Shown: positions 8,036 to 17,566 of the stretch, in pieces
How the letters are laid out: every line of letters starts with the position of its first letter
Position numbering within the stretch: position 1 is the first letter of the stretch
Source: an uncultured Bacteroidota bacterium
Lineage (GTDB): Bacteria; Bacteroidota; Bacteroidia; 2-12-FULL-35-15
Assembly (NCBI GenBank): GCA_903926385.1
Contig: CAIYIS010000082.1
Location: forward strand, 1-43,543
Direction of reading: 5' to 3'
DNA: 43,543 bases
Notes under the pieces: generated by a model
The model's input: the letters and a program-made list of their open reading frames with translations, nothing else
Told to the model about the DNA's origin: nothing
Databases searched by the model: none
Made by a program: the position numbers and the translations under genes

Positions 8036-10672
8036 ATGGAAATACCAAAAACATACGACCCAAAACATACAGAAGACAAATGGTATGCTTATTGGCTGGA
8101 ACAAAAGTTCTTTAAATCAACCCCTGACGAGCGTGAGCCATACACCATTGTGATTCCTCCTCCAAACGTAACAGGAGTGCTTCATATGGGGCACATGCTC
8201 AATAACACCATTCAGGATGTTTTAATCAGAAGAGCCCGAATGCAGGGGAAAAATGCGTGCTGGGTTCCGGGTACTGACCATGCTTCAATAGCAACTGAGG
8301 CCAAAGTAGTGGCTTTGCTAAAAGAAAAGGGCATAAACAAAACCGATCTTACACGTGAAGAATTTCTGAGCCATGCATGGGAATGGAAAAACAAATACGG
8401 TGGAATTATTCTTAAACAATTGGAGAAACTTGGAGCTTCCTGCGACTGGGATCGCACGCGGTTTACAATGGAAAATGATTTAAGCGAAGCGGTAATCGAT
8501 GTTTTTATTAATTTGTATAACAAAGGGCAAATATACAGAGGAGTTCGTATGGTGAACTGGGATCCTCAGGGACTAACCGCTGTTTCGGATGAAGAAGTAA
8601 TTCATAAAGAGGTAAACTCAAAATTATTTTATGTTCGTTATAAAATAGAAGGAAGCTTAGATGAGTGGGTAACCATTGCCACCACTCGTCCCGAAACTAT
8701 CTTAGGTGATACGGCTGTTTGTGTTCATCCGGATGATGAGAGATATAAACATTTAAAAGGTAAACGGGTTATAATACCAATGGTAAATCGTTCGGTGCCT
8801 GTTATTTTTGATACCTATATCGACCTTGCATTCGGTACAGGAGCGCTGAAAGTTACACCTGCACACGATATTAATGACTACAATCTGGGGGTAAAACATC
8901 ACCTCGAAGTAATTGATACCATTTCCGCGAACGGAAAGATGAGCGAAGCTGCTCAATTTTATATCGGGGAAGACCGTTTTGCTGTTCGTAAAAAGATTGT
9001 GAAAGATCTGGATGAAATGGGGCAGCTGGTTAAAACCGAAGACATAAAAAATAAGGTTGGATATAGTGAACGGACAGATGCCGTTATAGAACCAAAACTT
9101 TCCATGCAATGGTTTTTAAAAATGGATACCATTTCTAAGCCTGCTTTAGAAAATGTGTTGAATGGGGAAATAAAACTAATTCCAGAAAAGTTTGTTAACA
9201 CCTACAAACATTGGATGGAAAATGTTCACGACTGGTGTATTTCTCGTCAATTGTGGTGGGGACAGCAAATTCCGGCCTGGTATGACGACAAAGGAAATAC
9301 GGTGGTTTGCAAAACCAAAGAGGAAGCACTAGAAAAATTAAAAGAAAAAAACACTGCCTGCAAGATTGAAAACATAAAGCAGGATGAGGATGTTCTAGAT
9401 ACATGGTTTTCTTCATGGCTTTGGCCTATCTCGGTTTTTGACGGATTTAAAAATCCAAAAGGAAAGGATATCAATTACTATTACCCAACAAATGATTTGG
9501 TAACTGCTCCAGAAATATTATTTTTCTGGGTAGCGCGAATGATTATTGCAGGGTATGAATACAGGGGAGCGAAACCTTTTAACAATGTTTATTTAACAGG
9601 TATTGTAAGAGACAAGTTGGGACGCAAAATGAGTAAATCGCTTGGTAATTCGCCCGACCCGATTGAACTAATAGAAAAATATGGAGCGGATGGAGTTCGT
9701 GTGGGTATGTTACTTTGTTCACCAGCTGGAAATGATTTACCATTTGACGAAGGTTTATGCGAACAAGGAAGAAACTTTTCGAATAAAATTTGGAATGCCT
9801 TTCGTCTTATCAAAGGATGGGAAGTGGATAAGAGCGCAAAGCAAGCTGAAGCAAGCAAAATAGCTGTGCAATGGTTTGAAGCAAAATTTAATTCTCAATT
9901 AGAAATCATTAATGACTTATACGGTAAGTACAGAATGAGCGAAGTTCTGATGACCACTTACAAGCTTGTCTGGGATGATTTCTGTGCTTGGTATCTGGAA
10001 ATAATTAAACCGGAATTTGTGGATGGAAAATCGATGCCTATTGACAAAACAACGTATGATGCTACCATTAATTTTTTCGAAAATATTTTAAAAGTACTTC
10101 ATCCGTTTATGCCATTTATCACTGAGGAGATTTGGCATCTGATAGGTGAAAGAGGAGAAAAAGAATGCATCATAGTTGCACAGTGGTGCAATACTAAGTC
10201 TGGAAATTCTGATATCTTAAATCATTTTGAAATCGTTACTGAAGTTATTACTAATGTTCGGAATATTCGTAAACAAAAAAATATTTCACCGAAAGAGAAA
10301 CTACAACTTTTCGAAAAAGTAAATCAGGGAGAAATAATAAATACCTATGATTCTGTTATAATTAAACTTTGCAATCTGAGCAGTTTTGAATATGTAACAG
10401 ATAGAGTTGACGGTGCCTTTTCTTTTGTTTTGAAACATGCAGAATACTTTATTCCTCTGTCACAAAACATGGATATAGATGCTGAGAAAACTCGATTGGC
10501 TAAAGAGCTTGAATACAATCAGGGCTTTTTAAAATCTGTTCAGATTAAGTTGGCGAACGAAAAGTTTATGGCTAATGCCAAACCGGAAATGATAGCCAAT
10601 GAACAGAAAAAGCAGGCAGATGCCGAAGCGAAAATCAAAGCAATAGAAGAACAATTAGCAGGATTGAAATAG
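8036..10672 (+). CDS. valS: Valyl-tRNA synthetase
   Basis: 878 residues, the usual bacterial ValRS length. It charges tRNA-Val with valine in the cytosol. The class I signature HMGH is at residues 50-53 and KMSKS at about 531-535. Between them lies the CP1 editing domain (TTRPETILGDTAVCVHPDD), which hydrolyses mischarged Thr-tRNA. GVRMVNWDPQ, WCISRQLWWGQQIPAW and DTWFSSWLWP are ValRS hallmarks. The anticodon-binding domain follows, and the C-terminal ~65 residues form the ValRS coiled-coil arm (DIDAEKTRLAKELEYNQGFL). It is followed by a strong terminator. Confidence 0.98.
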   Translation: MEIPKTYDPKHTEDKWYAYWLEQKFFKSTPDEREPYTIVIPPPNVTGVLHMGHMLNNTIQDVLIRRARMQGKNACWVPGTDHASIATEAKVVALLKEKGINKTDLTREEFLSHAWEWKNKYGGIILKQLEKLGASCDWDRTRFTMENDLSEAVIDVFINLYNKGQIYRGVRMVNWDPQGLTAVSDEEVIHKEVNSKLFYVRYKIEGSLDEWVTIATTRPETILGDTAVCVHPDDERYKHLKGKRVIIPMVNRSVPVIFDTYIDLAFGTGALKVTPAHDINDYNLGVKHHLEVIDTISANGKMSEAAQFYIGEDRFAVRKKIVKDLDEMGQLVKTEDIKNKVGYSERTDAVIEPKLSMQWFLKMDTISKPALENVLNGEIKLIPEKFVNTYKHWMENVHDWCISRQLWWGQQIPAWYDDKGNTVVCKTKEEALEKLKEKNTACKIENIKQDEDVLDTWFSSWLWPISVFDGFKNPKGKDINYYYPTNDLVTAPEILFFWVARMIIAGYEYRGAKPFNNVYLTGIVRDKLGRKMSKSLGNSPDPIELIEKYGADGVRVGMLLCSPAGNDLPFDEGLCEQGRNFSNKIWNAFRLIKGWEVDKSAKQAEASKIAVQWFEAKFNSQLEIINDLYGKYRMSEVLMTTYKLVWDDFCAWYLEIIKPEFVDGKSMPIDKTTYDATINFFENILKVLHPFMPFITEEIWHLIGERGEKECIIVAQWCNTKSGNSDILNHFEIVTEVITNVRNIRKQKNISPKEKLQLFEKVNQGEIINTYDSVIIKLCNLSSFEYVTDRVDGAFSFVLKHAEYFIPLSQNMDIDAEKTRLAKELEYNQGFLKSVQIKLANEKFMANAKPEMIANEQKKQADAEAKIKAIEEQLAGLK

Positions 10673-10692
10673 TTTTTTATTAGTGCAAGAAA

Positions 10693-10722
10693 CTCCGCAT
10701 TTAACCGATGCGGAGTTTTTTA
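10693..10722 (+). terminator. Intrinsic terminator of valS
   Basis: Perfect 8-bp stem CTCCGCAT/ATGCGGAG with a 7-nt loop, followed by TTTTTTAT, 20 bp past the valS stop. Confidence 0.88.
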
Positions 10723-10758
10723 TGCTCAAAAATATCCATTTGTTTATGAACATCTGTT

Positions 10759-10786
10759 TTTGATTTCATAAGAATTTCTACTTTCG
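10759..10786 (+). promoter_or_regulatory. Putative radA promoter
   Basis: TTTG at 10759-10762 and TACTTTCG (7 of 8 to TAnnTTTG) at 10779-10786, 16 nt apart, 46 nt before the radA ATG and after the valS terminator. Confidence 0.5.
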
Positions 10787-10832
10787 CTTTTCTAAATCAT
10801 GACTCGATATAATGAGTTTTAATTAATAACTA

Positions 10833-12206
10833 ATGGCAAAAACAAGAACAACATTTTTCTGTCAGAACTGCGGAGCTCAATCGGGAAAATGGATAGGCAA
10901 ATGCCCTTCGTGCAACGAATGGAATACATATGTGGAAGAAGTGGTATCGAAGGGAGATGACGCAAAAACACCAGGCATTGCTAGCACGAGTACACAAAGG
11001 GCGGCAAAACCTCAACTGATAGGAGAAATAAGTTTATCCGAACACAACCGAATAGCCGTCTACGACAAAGAACTTTCGAGGGTGCTGGGAGGCGGTTTGG
11101 TGCCGGGCTCCTTAATTTTATTTGGCGGTGAGCCTGGAATTGGTAAATCTACATTAATGTTGCAGGTGGCTGTAAACATGAAAAACCTGAAGGTGCTTTA
11201 CGTTTCGGGAGAAGAAAGCGAACAGCAAATAAGAATGCGTGCAGAACGCATAGGGATGAATAATTCCAACTGCTATATTTTAACAGAAACATCCACCCAA
11301 AACATTTTCAAACAAATTGAAATACTGGAACCCGGTTTATTAATTGTAGATTCGATTCAAACATTACATTCGGCACACATCGAATCTTCTCCGGGCAGTG
11401 TTTCTCAAATACGAGAATGCACTTCAGAACTCATGCGGTATGCCAAAGAAAGTGGGACTGCGGTGTTTCTAATAGGTCACATAACGAAAGACGGAAGTCT
11501 TGCAGGGCCAAAAGTACTCGAACATATGGTAGACACCGTTCTTCAATTTGAAGGAGATCGAAACCATGTTTACAGACTACTAAGAACCACAAAAAACAGA
11601 TTTGGTTCAACCAACGAACTAGGGATATATGAAATGCAGGGAAGCGGATTACGAGAGGTAAGTAACCCTTCTGAAATATTAATTACTGCCCGAGAAGAAC
11701 TGGTAAGCGGAGTAGCCATTGCCGCTACTATGGAAGGATTGAGACCAATGCTTATAGAAACACAGGCGCTCGTTAGCACGGCAGCATACGGAACACCACA
11801 ACGCTCCTCCACAGGATTCGATTTAAGAAGACTTGCCATGTTGTTAGCAGTATTAGAAAAACGTTGCGGTTTCAGACTTGGAATAAAAGATGTGTTCCTG
11901 AATATTGCAGGAGGCATAAAAGTAGAAGATCCCGGAATTGACCTTGCTTTGGTGTGTGCCGTATTATCGAGCAATGAAGATATGCCTATTTCGCCTAAAG
12001 TATGTTTTGCAGGCGAAGTGGGACTTAGCGGAGAGATAAGACCGGTAAACCGCATCGACCAACGAATATCAGAAGCCGAAAAACTGGGATTTGAGCATAT
12101 ATTTATTTCGAAATATAATAAGAAAGGACTGGATTTGAAAAGCTATGGTATTAAAATAACCATGGTTGGAAAGATAGAAGAAGTATTTAGCTTATTATTC
12201 GGTTAA
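10833..12206 (+). CDS. radA: DNA repair protein RadA (Sms)
   Basis: 457 residues, normal length. RadA is a RecA-like ATPase and branch-migration helicase in recombinational repair. The N-terminal zinc finger has Cys10, Cys13, Cys24 and Cys27 (CQNCGAQSGKWIGKCPSC). Walker A GGEPGIGKST is at about 98-107; the RadA-specific KNRFGSTNE motif is at about 250; the C-terminal Lon-like domain holds GGIKVEDPGIDLALVCAVLSS. It is transcribed alone, between the valS terminator and a T9SS cargo gene. Confidence 0.97.
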   Translation: MAKTRTTFFCQNCGAQSGKWIGKCPSCNEWNTYVEEVVSKGDDAKTPGIASTSTQRAAKPQLIGEISLSEHNRIAVYDKELSRVLGGGLVPGSLILFGGEPGIGKSTLMLQVAVNMKNLKVLYVSGEESEQQIRMRAERIGMNNSNCYILTETSTQNIFKQIEILEPGLLIVDSIQTLHSAHIESSPGSVSQIRECTSELMRYAKESGTAVFLIGHITKDGSLAGPKVLEHMVDTVLQFEGDRNHVYRLLRTTKNRFGSTNELGIYEMQGSGLREVSNPSEILITAREELVSGVAIAATMEGLRPMLIETQALVSTAAYGTPQRSSTGFDLRRLAMLLAVLEKRCGFRLGIKDVFLNIAGGIKVEDPGIDLALVCAVLSSNEDMPISPKVCFAGEVGLSGEIRPVNRIDQRISEAEKLGFEHIFISKYNKKGLDLKSYGIKITMVGKIEEVFSLLFG

Positions 12207-12232
12207 ATCTTCGAAGAATAACAAATTATATA

Positions 12233-12240
12233 TACATTTG
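12233..12240 (+). promoter_or_regulatory. -7 promoter box of the PKD-protein gene
   Basis: TACATTTG matches TAnnTTTG and lies 60 nt before the ATG at 12301. It overlaps the upstream in-frame TTG that would otherwise extend the ORF, which supports the later start. Confidence 0.5.
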
Positions 12241-12300
12241 TCGTGCTCAATTAATAAGAGCCAAAAATATTTAAAAGAAAAAACTAATACCATTATTAAA

Positions 12301-13707
12301 ATGAAATCAAAAATTACTCTTTTATTTTTTGCATTACTGAGTTACTCGGCTGTGCAAGCTCAATGCATTGGTAGTTTTACCTATCTTGCAAGTCCTGCTA
12401 ACAATGGAGATGTGGCGTTTACAGATACCATTATGAACTCCAATTCGTACTCACTGTTCTGGAGTTTTGGTGATGGAACATCTGCCACAGGCAATAATCC
12501 AAACCACACCTTCAATACCGGAACATGGAATGTTTGTTTAACGGTAGTGGATTCGATGAACAATTTTACATGTACTTACTGCGACACCGTGGTTGTAACT
12601 AATAATAATTTACCTGGTTGCAACGCATCATTTATGGCGTTCGACTCGTTGGGTTATGGTTATTTCTATGATATGTCGACAGGTAGCGGACTAACCTACT
12701 ACTGGAATTTTGGTGATGGAACCACTTCGACTGCTGTAGGTTCTACTACTCACCTTTACAGCGCAAACGGTACATATTATGTTTGTTTAACCATTGCCAA
12801 TTCTTTCTTAGGTTGCACCAATACATTCTGCGATTCAGTTACTATTGGAAATAATTCAGGAACCGGAGGAACATGCTCTGCAACTTTTTCGACTGTTAAT
12901 GACATGACAGGAAACGGAGTTTCTTTTAACTCTTCTGTTTCGGGTACTGCCGACACATACACTTGGACATTCGGAGACGGAACTTCATCCACTCTTGCCA
13001 ATCCTCATCATATCTATTCTTCTTCCGGAACGTACACTGCTTGCCTATTTGTGACATCGAGTACAGACACAGCTTGTCATTACAGCACCTGTCAAAGTGT
13101 TGCTGCTGGTGTTCCTTCAGGAGGATGTACTGCTAACTTTGTAATCATTCAAGATTCGACTAACTTGTATAACTACTGGGTGTTTAGCTATGCAACCAAC
13201 AACAGCACTACAGGCTATTTCTGGGATTTCGGAGATGGAACTAATTCTTCATTACAGTTTCCAAATCATACCTACACAGGTACTGGTCCATATTATTTAT
13301 GTTTAACAATTACTGATTCGGCTAATGCCGGTATGCTTTGCACAGCTAGTTACTGCGACTCTATTTCTCCTGGTCACGGAGTATCGCAAGCTACAACATT
13401 AAATGTATATAACGGATTAACCATGGGTATTGCGCAACAAAACACAGCTGTGGAATCGTTAGAAAACTATCCAAATCCATTCTCTGATGCTACTACTATT
13501 TCGTATTCGTTGTCAAAAAACTCGACTGTTGAATTAAGCATTGTAGATTTATTAGGAAATAAAATTGCAATGGTAGAAAGCGGAAGCAGAACAAGCGGAA
13601 GCCACAAAGTAAACTTTGATGCATCCGGAATTTCGGCTGGTATTTATTTGTTACAATTAAAATCGGACAATAAAATGACCACAAAAAAACTGGTGATTGC
13701 CAAATAA
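12301..13707 (+). CDS. PKD-domain protein with T9SS type A sorting domain
   Basis: 468 residues from the ATG at 12301, which opens a signal peptide (MKSKITLLFFALLSYSAVQA). Four PKD-like beta-sandwich repeats (about residues 25-360) each carry W/F-x-F-G-D-G-T-[SN]-S ... P-x-H-x-Y/F ... G-x-[WY]-x-[VA]-C-L. Each also has Cys pairs (CLTV...CTYCD) that could form disulphides. The C terminus (about 385-468) is a T9SS type A sorting domain: ENYPNPFSDATTISYSL, LLGNKIA, GISAGIYLLQL, KKLVIAK. It is probably secreted through the outer membrane and attached to the surface, with an adhesive or structural role. A bidirectional terminator separates it from tsaB. Confidence 0.92.
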   Translation: MKSKITLLFFALLSYSAVQAQCIGSFTYLASPANNGDVAFTDTIMNSNSYSLFWSFGDGTSATGNNPNHTFNTGTWNVCLTVVDSMNNFTCTYCDTVVVTNNNLPGCNASFMAFDSLGYGYFYDMSTGSGLTYYWNFGDGTTSTAVGSTTHLYSANGTYYVCLTIANSFLGCTNTFCDSVTIGNNSGTGGTCSATFSTVNDMTGNGVSFNSSVSGTADTYTWTFGDGTSSTLANPHHIYSSSGTYTACLFVTSSTDTACHYSTCQSVAAGVPSGGCTANFVIIQDSTNLYNYWVFSYATNNSTTGYFWDFGDGTNSSLQFPNHTYTGTGPYYLCLTITDSANAGMLCTASYCDSISPGHGVSQATTLNVYNGLTMGIAQQNTAVESLENYPNPFSDATTISYSLSKNSTVELSIVDLLGNKIAMVESGSRTSGSHKVNFDASGISAGIYLLQLKSDNKMTTKKLVIAK

Positions 13708-13730
13708 AAAAGAATTAAAGAGAAAAGAAA

Positions 13731-13766
13731 AGCGCCATACAGCAATGTGTGGCGCTTTTTTTATTT
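13731..13766. terminator. Bidirectional terminator between the PKD gene and tsaB
   Basis: Stem AGCGCCATAC/GTGTGGCGCT (one G-U) with a 6-nt loop is flanked by an A-rich stretch upstream and TTTTTTTATTT downstream, so it can serve both converging genes. Confidence 0.85.
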
Positions 13767-14483
13767 AGGAGTTTTCTTTTTGCCCGCCATAAAATCTTTC
13801 AGATAAAAAGGTTCGAAATAGGCGGTATCTTCAAACTGCTTGTTGTTAAAAGCTTTTTCGGAAAGAGTAATCATATTTTTTGCTGAAGGAAAAACATCAT
13901 TTACAAAAAAAGCATTTTTGTTTTGAGATAAAATCTCTTTGCATTTTTCGGCTCCATCGCCAAAAAAATAAACAGCCTGCTCCGCATTGTCCCGGCCGGC
14001 AAGTGCAAGCAACTTGGAGAAAAAATGTTCGTAAATAATTTCGGCTGATGTAGGCACCACCCAATTATTGCCAGCATCAAGCACACCGCAATACACTTCC
14101 ATTCTGCGAGCATCTAACATCGGACAGAAGAGAGAAGATGGATTGGCAGCAAACGTTTGCTCATTCGAAGAAACAGAAAGAGCAATATGTTCGAGCGTAT
14201 TAACAGCTATTAATGGAATATTGAGAGAATAACACAAACCCTTAGCTGTGCTCACTCCTATACGTAAACCGGTATAAGAACCAGGCCCTTTGCTCACCGC
14301 CACAGCCTCCACATCGCTTAGCTTGAAAGCCGATTGAGCCATTACATCTTCAACAAAAAGTGTGAGATTTTCGGAATGAGAATAATCACCGTTAATTTCT
14401 TTCAGGCCGATTAACGCTCCATCTTTGGCCAGCGATACACTGCAAACAGTGGTAGACGTTTCGAGGTTTAGAATGAGTGCCAT
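13761..14483 (-). CDS. tsaB: tRNA threonylcarbamoyladenosine biosynthesis protein TsaB
   Basis: 240 residues. TsaB is the non-catalytic partner of TsaD in making the t6A modification at position 37 of ANN-decoding tRNAs. ASKHA-fold signatures are visible: LILNLETSTTVCSVSLA at the N terminus, VSKGPGSYTGLRIGVSTAKGL at about residues 63-83, and IAVNTLEHIA. The C-terminal part (CPMLDARRMEVYCG) fits. It is the last gene downstream of tolC and hlyD, separated from hlyD by palindromic repeats, so co-transcription is uncertain. Confidence 0.95.
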   Translation of the reverse strand: MALILNLETSTTVCSVSLAKDGALIGLKEINGDYSHSENLTLFVEDVMAQSAFKLSDVEAVAVSKGPGSYTGLRIGVSTAKGLCYSLNIPLIAVNTLEHIALSVSSNEQTFAANPSSLFCPMLDARRMEVYCGVLDAGNNWVVPTSAEIIYEHFFSKLLALAGRDNAEQAVYFFGDGAEKCKEILSQNKNAFFVNDVFPSAKNMITLSEKAFNNKQFEDTAYFEPFYLKDFMAGKKKTPK

Positions 14484-14490
14484 GAGCCCA

Positions 14491-14591
14491 TCCCGGCCTT
14501 CGCGAATGGAAGGTGTCGGGAGTTTGAATAGTTATTAAACATATATGAGTACCGTTTGAATCGAGCCCTCCTCCCCTATTGGTGAGGTGGA
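14491..14591. repeat. Two palindromic REP-like elements between hlyD and tsaB
   Basis: The first (14492-14520) has nested arms CCCG...CGGG and CCTTC...GAAGG. The second (about 14567-14590) pairs CCTCCTCCCC with GGTGAGGTGG (8 of 10) around TATT. Both are GC-rich against an AT-rich background. Confidence 0.6.
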
Positions 14592-14600
14592 GAGATGCTT

Positions 14601-15971
14601 TTACTTTTTAGGAGCTGTGAACAATTCTGATTTGTCAACCTTTTTCACTTCGCTTCCTTCTTTCAGCAATTTCGATACCGCACCGTAAGGGCCCGATATT
14701 ACTTCGTCTCCCGGCTTAACACCTTGAACAATTTCGATGTAGTTATTATCCTGAATTCCGGTTTTTACTTTTACCAGTTTTGCTTTTCCATCTGCCATCA
14801 GGAACACACATTCATCTATTTTAATCAAATCTTTGTAGTCGTCATTGCTTTTGTTCTTGGCGTCATTCACCACTATTCCGTCCTGACCTTCTTCTGGTTT
14901 TTGGTTAACAGCTTTCTTTTTATACTCTGTACTATCGGAGCGAGTGGTAACCGACTGGATAGGCACAGAAATTACGTTAAACGCTTTCTTGGTTTGAACG
15001 TCAACAGTGGCGCTCATTCCGGGACGGAAAGGAGCATTGCTCTTTTCGGCATTAAACAAATCGGCATACGATTCCTGAAGAATTCTGATTTTAACGGTAA
15101 AGTTGGTAACCTGCTCAGCTGTCACTCCTGTGGTGTTTGCAGAGTTTGCTATTTCGGTAACAATGCCTTTAAACTTGCGGTCGAGGTAAGCATCCACTTC
15201 TATAAGCGAAGTGTCGCCATTGTGAACTCTCACAATATCGTTTTCGTTTACATCCACATTCACTTCCATTTCGTTTAGATTAGCCAGACGCATAATTTCG
15301 GTACCTTCCATTTGAGCAGTACCCACCACACGTTCGCCTTTTTCTTTGTTTAGTTTGGAAACTGTACCGTTTACAGGAGAATAAATATTTGTTTTGGCCA
15401 AATTATCGTTTGCTTCTTTTAAAGAAGCCGCAGTACTTTTTACATTAAATTCTGCTGCATCCACATTATCGTCTGCACCTTTCACATCAGCCAGCGCGCC
15501 ATCATAAGCAGCTTTAGCTGCATCGTAGTCCGACTGAGAAATGGCTTTTTGTTCGAACAATTTTTTATTTCTCAGATAAATTGCTTCGGTATTGGCAAAT
15601 GCCGCTTTCACTTGTTGTGCGCGGGCTTTCGAATTAGCCAATCCTGCTTTGGTTCCATCTAGAGTGGCCTGCATTCTGTTGAGTGACGATTCGTAAATAA
15701 GAGGATTTATTTTGCAAAGCAGGTCGCCTTTTTTTACACGGTCGCCTTCTTTCACCAGCAATTCTACTATCTCGCCCGAAACATCCGAACTTATTTTAAC
15801 CTCCACCTCGGGCTGAATTTTCCCATTGGCCGACACCGATTCGGTAATGTTTCTCTTTTCACATTTTTCTGTTGTTACCGAAGTAGCCTTGGACGAAGAG
15901 CAATTTTTCAGCATTAACACAACAAGGAGAGCAACTACTCCTATAATGATTATCCAGATTATTTTTTTCAT
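14601..15971 (-). CDS. HlyD/RND-type periplasmic adaptor
   Basis: 456 residues from the ATG at 15971. An N-terminal transmembrane anchor (KIIWIIIIGVVALLVVLML) is followed by NCSSSK. The lipoyl/barrel-sandwich halves (VSANGKIQPEVEVKISSDVSG; NIYSPVNGTVSKLNKEKGERV) flank a long alpha-helical hairpin (about residues 95-190). A beta-barrel and membrane-proximal domain follow, with an unusual Lys/Glu/Asp-rich insertion near residue 360 (NQKPEEGQDGIVVNDAKNK). It would bridge an inner-membrane pump to the TolC-like protein encoded immediately upstream; no pump gene is adjacent here, though the MacAB-like cluster at 24-28 kb is a candidate partner. Six codons of an earlier ATG (15989) lie in a palindromic repeat and are rejected. 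Confidence 0.9.
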   Translation of the reverse strand: MKKIIWIIIIGVVALLVVLMLKNCSSSKATSVTTEKCEKRNITESVSANGKIQPEVEVKISSDVSGEIVELLVKEGDRVKKGDLLCKINPLIYESSLNRMQATLDGTKAGLANSKARAQQVKAAFANTEAIYLRNKKLFEQKAISQSDYDAAKAAYDGALADVKGADDNVDAAEFNVKSTAASLKEANDNLAKTNIYSPVNGTVSKLNKEKGERVVGTAQMEGTEIMRLANLNEMEVNVDVNENDIVRVHNGDTSLIEVDAYLDRKFKGIVTEIANSANTTGVTAEQVTNFTVKIRILQESYADLFNAEKSNAPFRPGMSATVDVQTKKAFNVISVPIQSVTTRSDSTEYKKKAVNQKPEEGQDGIVVNDAKNKSNDDYKDLIKIDECVFLMADGKAKLVKVKTGIQDNNYIEIVQGVKPGDEVISGPYGAVSKLLKEGSEVKKVDKSELFTAPKK

Positions 15972-15981
15972 ATTTCTAAGG

Positions 15982-16018
15982 CCCTCCATCTTGCCCTGAT
16001 GGCAAGCTGTACGGAGTG
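15982..16018. repeat. Palindromic element between tolC and hlyD
   Basis: Nested inverted repeat: CTTGCC/GGCAAG around a 5-nt loop (15990-16006), and CTCC/GGAG outside it. It lies 11 bp upstream of the hlyD ATG, in the intergenic part of the operon. Confidence 0.6.
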
Positions 16019-16088
16019 TGAATTTATTTGGTTATTATTTTATTTCTTTATTCATGGTTGTTACCGTTCTCTTTCGAGTGCGGCTATG

Positions 16089-17534
16089 CTAAAACTTCAA
16101 GGGTTTACCCTGATAAAAATCGAGCACTTTTGTTTTGAATACAAACTCATATTTGGCTTGCAACAACTGGCTTTGTGTTGTTATCAATTTATTTTTTGCT
16201 GTATTGTAATCGGTAGTGTTTACCATTCCTACATTGTATTTTTGCTCGGTATATTTAAACGATTCCTGCATGGCAGTAAGCGCTTTTTGGGTGGAGCTGT
16301 ATTTTTTCAAAGCACCGTTGGCATCGGCATAGGCCTGCTGTATGTTTTTCTGAATGTTCAGTTTGGTCGATTCGGCATTGAGCTGTGCGCTTTGAATCTG
16401 AATCTTGGCGCGGTCTATAGCCCCTTTGGTTTGAAAGCGATTAAAAATAGGAACCGTTAAGAAAAACCCGAACGACTTATTCACGTTGTTTTTATACTGG
16501 TCGGCATAAGGAATTTTTTCGTACTCAGGAGTGGAGAAAGTTGGGGATAACACGTAATCTCCGGCAGAGGTAACGCTTCCGTCAGGCGAATAGCCCTGAA
16601 ATGTGGGAGCAGACGACAATCGCTGACTGGCACCCGAATATCCCGAACCATACGAAGCACTAAACGACAAACGAGGACTCAATGCGCCACGAGCCACACT
16701 CAGCGCTTTGTCGGATGCCTTCACTTTGGTGTCGGCACTTTTCATTTCGGGCAAATTGTTTACAGCTGTATTGTAAATTTGAGCAGGAGTAGCGGTAAGC
16801 AAGGCATCATTGGCCATTGCTATTTCGGGCTTAACGATGGTAAACCCTTCGGCTGTTTTCATGTTGAGCAATTGCGCCAGCGACAAATACGAAATATCTA
16901 AATTATTTTGTGCATTGGTAACATTGAGTTCTTCGGTGGCCAGCTGAGCTTGTATGTCGAGCAAAGCGCCCATGGCTGCAGAGCCGGCATCAACGAGTTT
17001 CTGAGTGCGGTCTACCTGAGCCGAGGTAATACCCATCTGATTGGTGGCATTATCGAGGGCTTCGATATTGTACAATATTTGCAAATACGCTCCGGCAATG
17101 CTAAGCGAAATATCGTTTTTCATTTTATCAATATCGTATTTGCTGGCAAGGAAATTATATTGATTTTCTTTGATGGTATTATAGCTTTGTAACCCGCCAA
17201 ACAAAGTAACATCGCTGCTCAACGAAACATTTTGAGACAACACCTGCTGAGTGGCAAACTCGTTGGTAAAACGGTCGATGGTGCGACCAAAGTTATAACT
17301 ATGCGATGCATTGCCATTCAGATTGGGCAATAAATTGGCCTCGCTTTGCGTAAGATTAATCTTGGCTATTTGTGTGGTAAGTTCCGATTGTTTAACCGAA
17401 ATATTATTTTTCAACGCATAGTCTATGCATTGCTCCAGTGTCCAGGCTTTTCCGGCTGCAGGCTCCTGAGCATAACTATTGAACAGAAAAACGAAAACGA
17501 AAATGGTTAGCAGTATGGTTTTTGGTTTTTGCAT
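16089..17534 (-). CDS. TolC family outer-membrane efflux protein
   Basis: 481 residues with a signal peptide ending NSYAQ. The typical opening AWTLEQCIDYALKNNISVKQSEL and a two-fold internal repeat of long coiled-coil helices (about residues 30-250 and 265-475) identify the outer-membrane factor family. A trimer would form the outer-membrane channel and periplasmic tunnel. It is the first gene of the tolC-hlyD pair; the gap to hlyD (117 bp) holds a palindromic repeat. Its promoter ends only six nt before the ATG, so the mRNA may be nearly leaderless. Confidence 0.93.
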   Translation of the reverse strand: MQKPKTILLTIFVFVFLFNSYAQEPAAGKAWTLEQCIDYALKNNISVKQSELTTQIAKINLTQSEANLLPNLNGNASHSYNFGRTIDRFTNEFATQQVLSQNVSLSSDVTLFGGLQSYNTIKENQYNFLASKYDIDKMKNDISLSIAGAYLQILYNIEALDNATNQMGITSAQVDRTQKLVDAGSAAMGALLDIQAQLATEELNVTNAQNNLDISYLSLAQLLNMKTAEGFTIVKPEIAMANDALLTATPAQIYNTAVNNLPEMKSADTKVKASDKALSVARGALSPRLSFSASYGSGYSGASQRLSSAPTFQGYSPDGSVTSAGDYVLSPTFSTPEYEKIPYADQYKNNVNKSFGFFLTVPIFNRFQTKGAIDRAKIQIQSAQLNAESTKLNIQKNIQQAYADANGALKKYSSTQKALTAMQESFKYTEQKYNVGMVNTTDYNTAKNKLITTQSQLLQAKYEFVFKTKVLDFYQGKPLKF

Positions 17535-17539
17535 GGGTG

Positions 17540-17566
17540 CAAATGTAGAAATAAAATCGATTCAAA
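17540..17566 (-). promoter_or_regulatory. tolC promoter, TTTG-N15-TACATTTG
   Basis: On the minus strand TTTG (17563-17566) and TACATTTG (17540-17547) are 15 nt apart. Both match the Bacteroidota -33/-7 consensus exactly. The -7 box ends 5 nt before the tolC ATG at 17534. Confidence 0.7.

Noticed and set aside
12238-12300. TTG start for the PKD protein
   Set aside because: It overlaps the -7 box; the ATG at 12301 opens a clean signal peptide.
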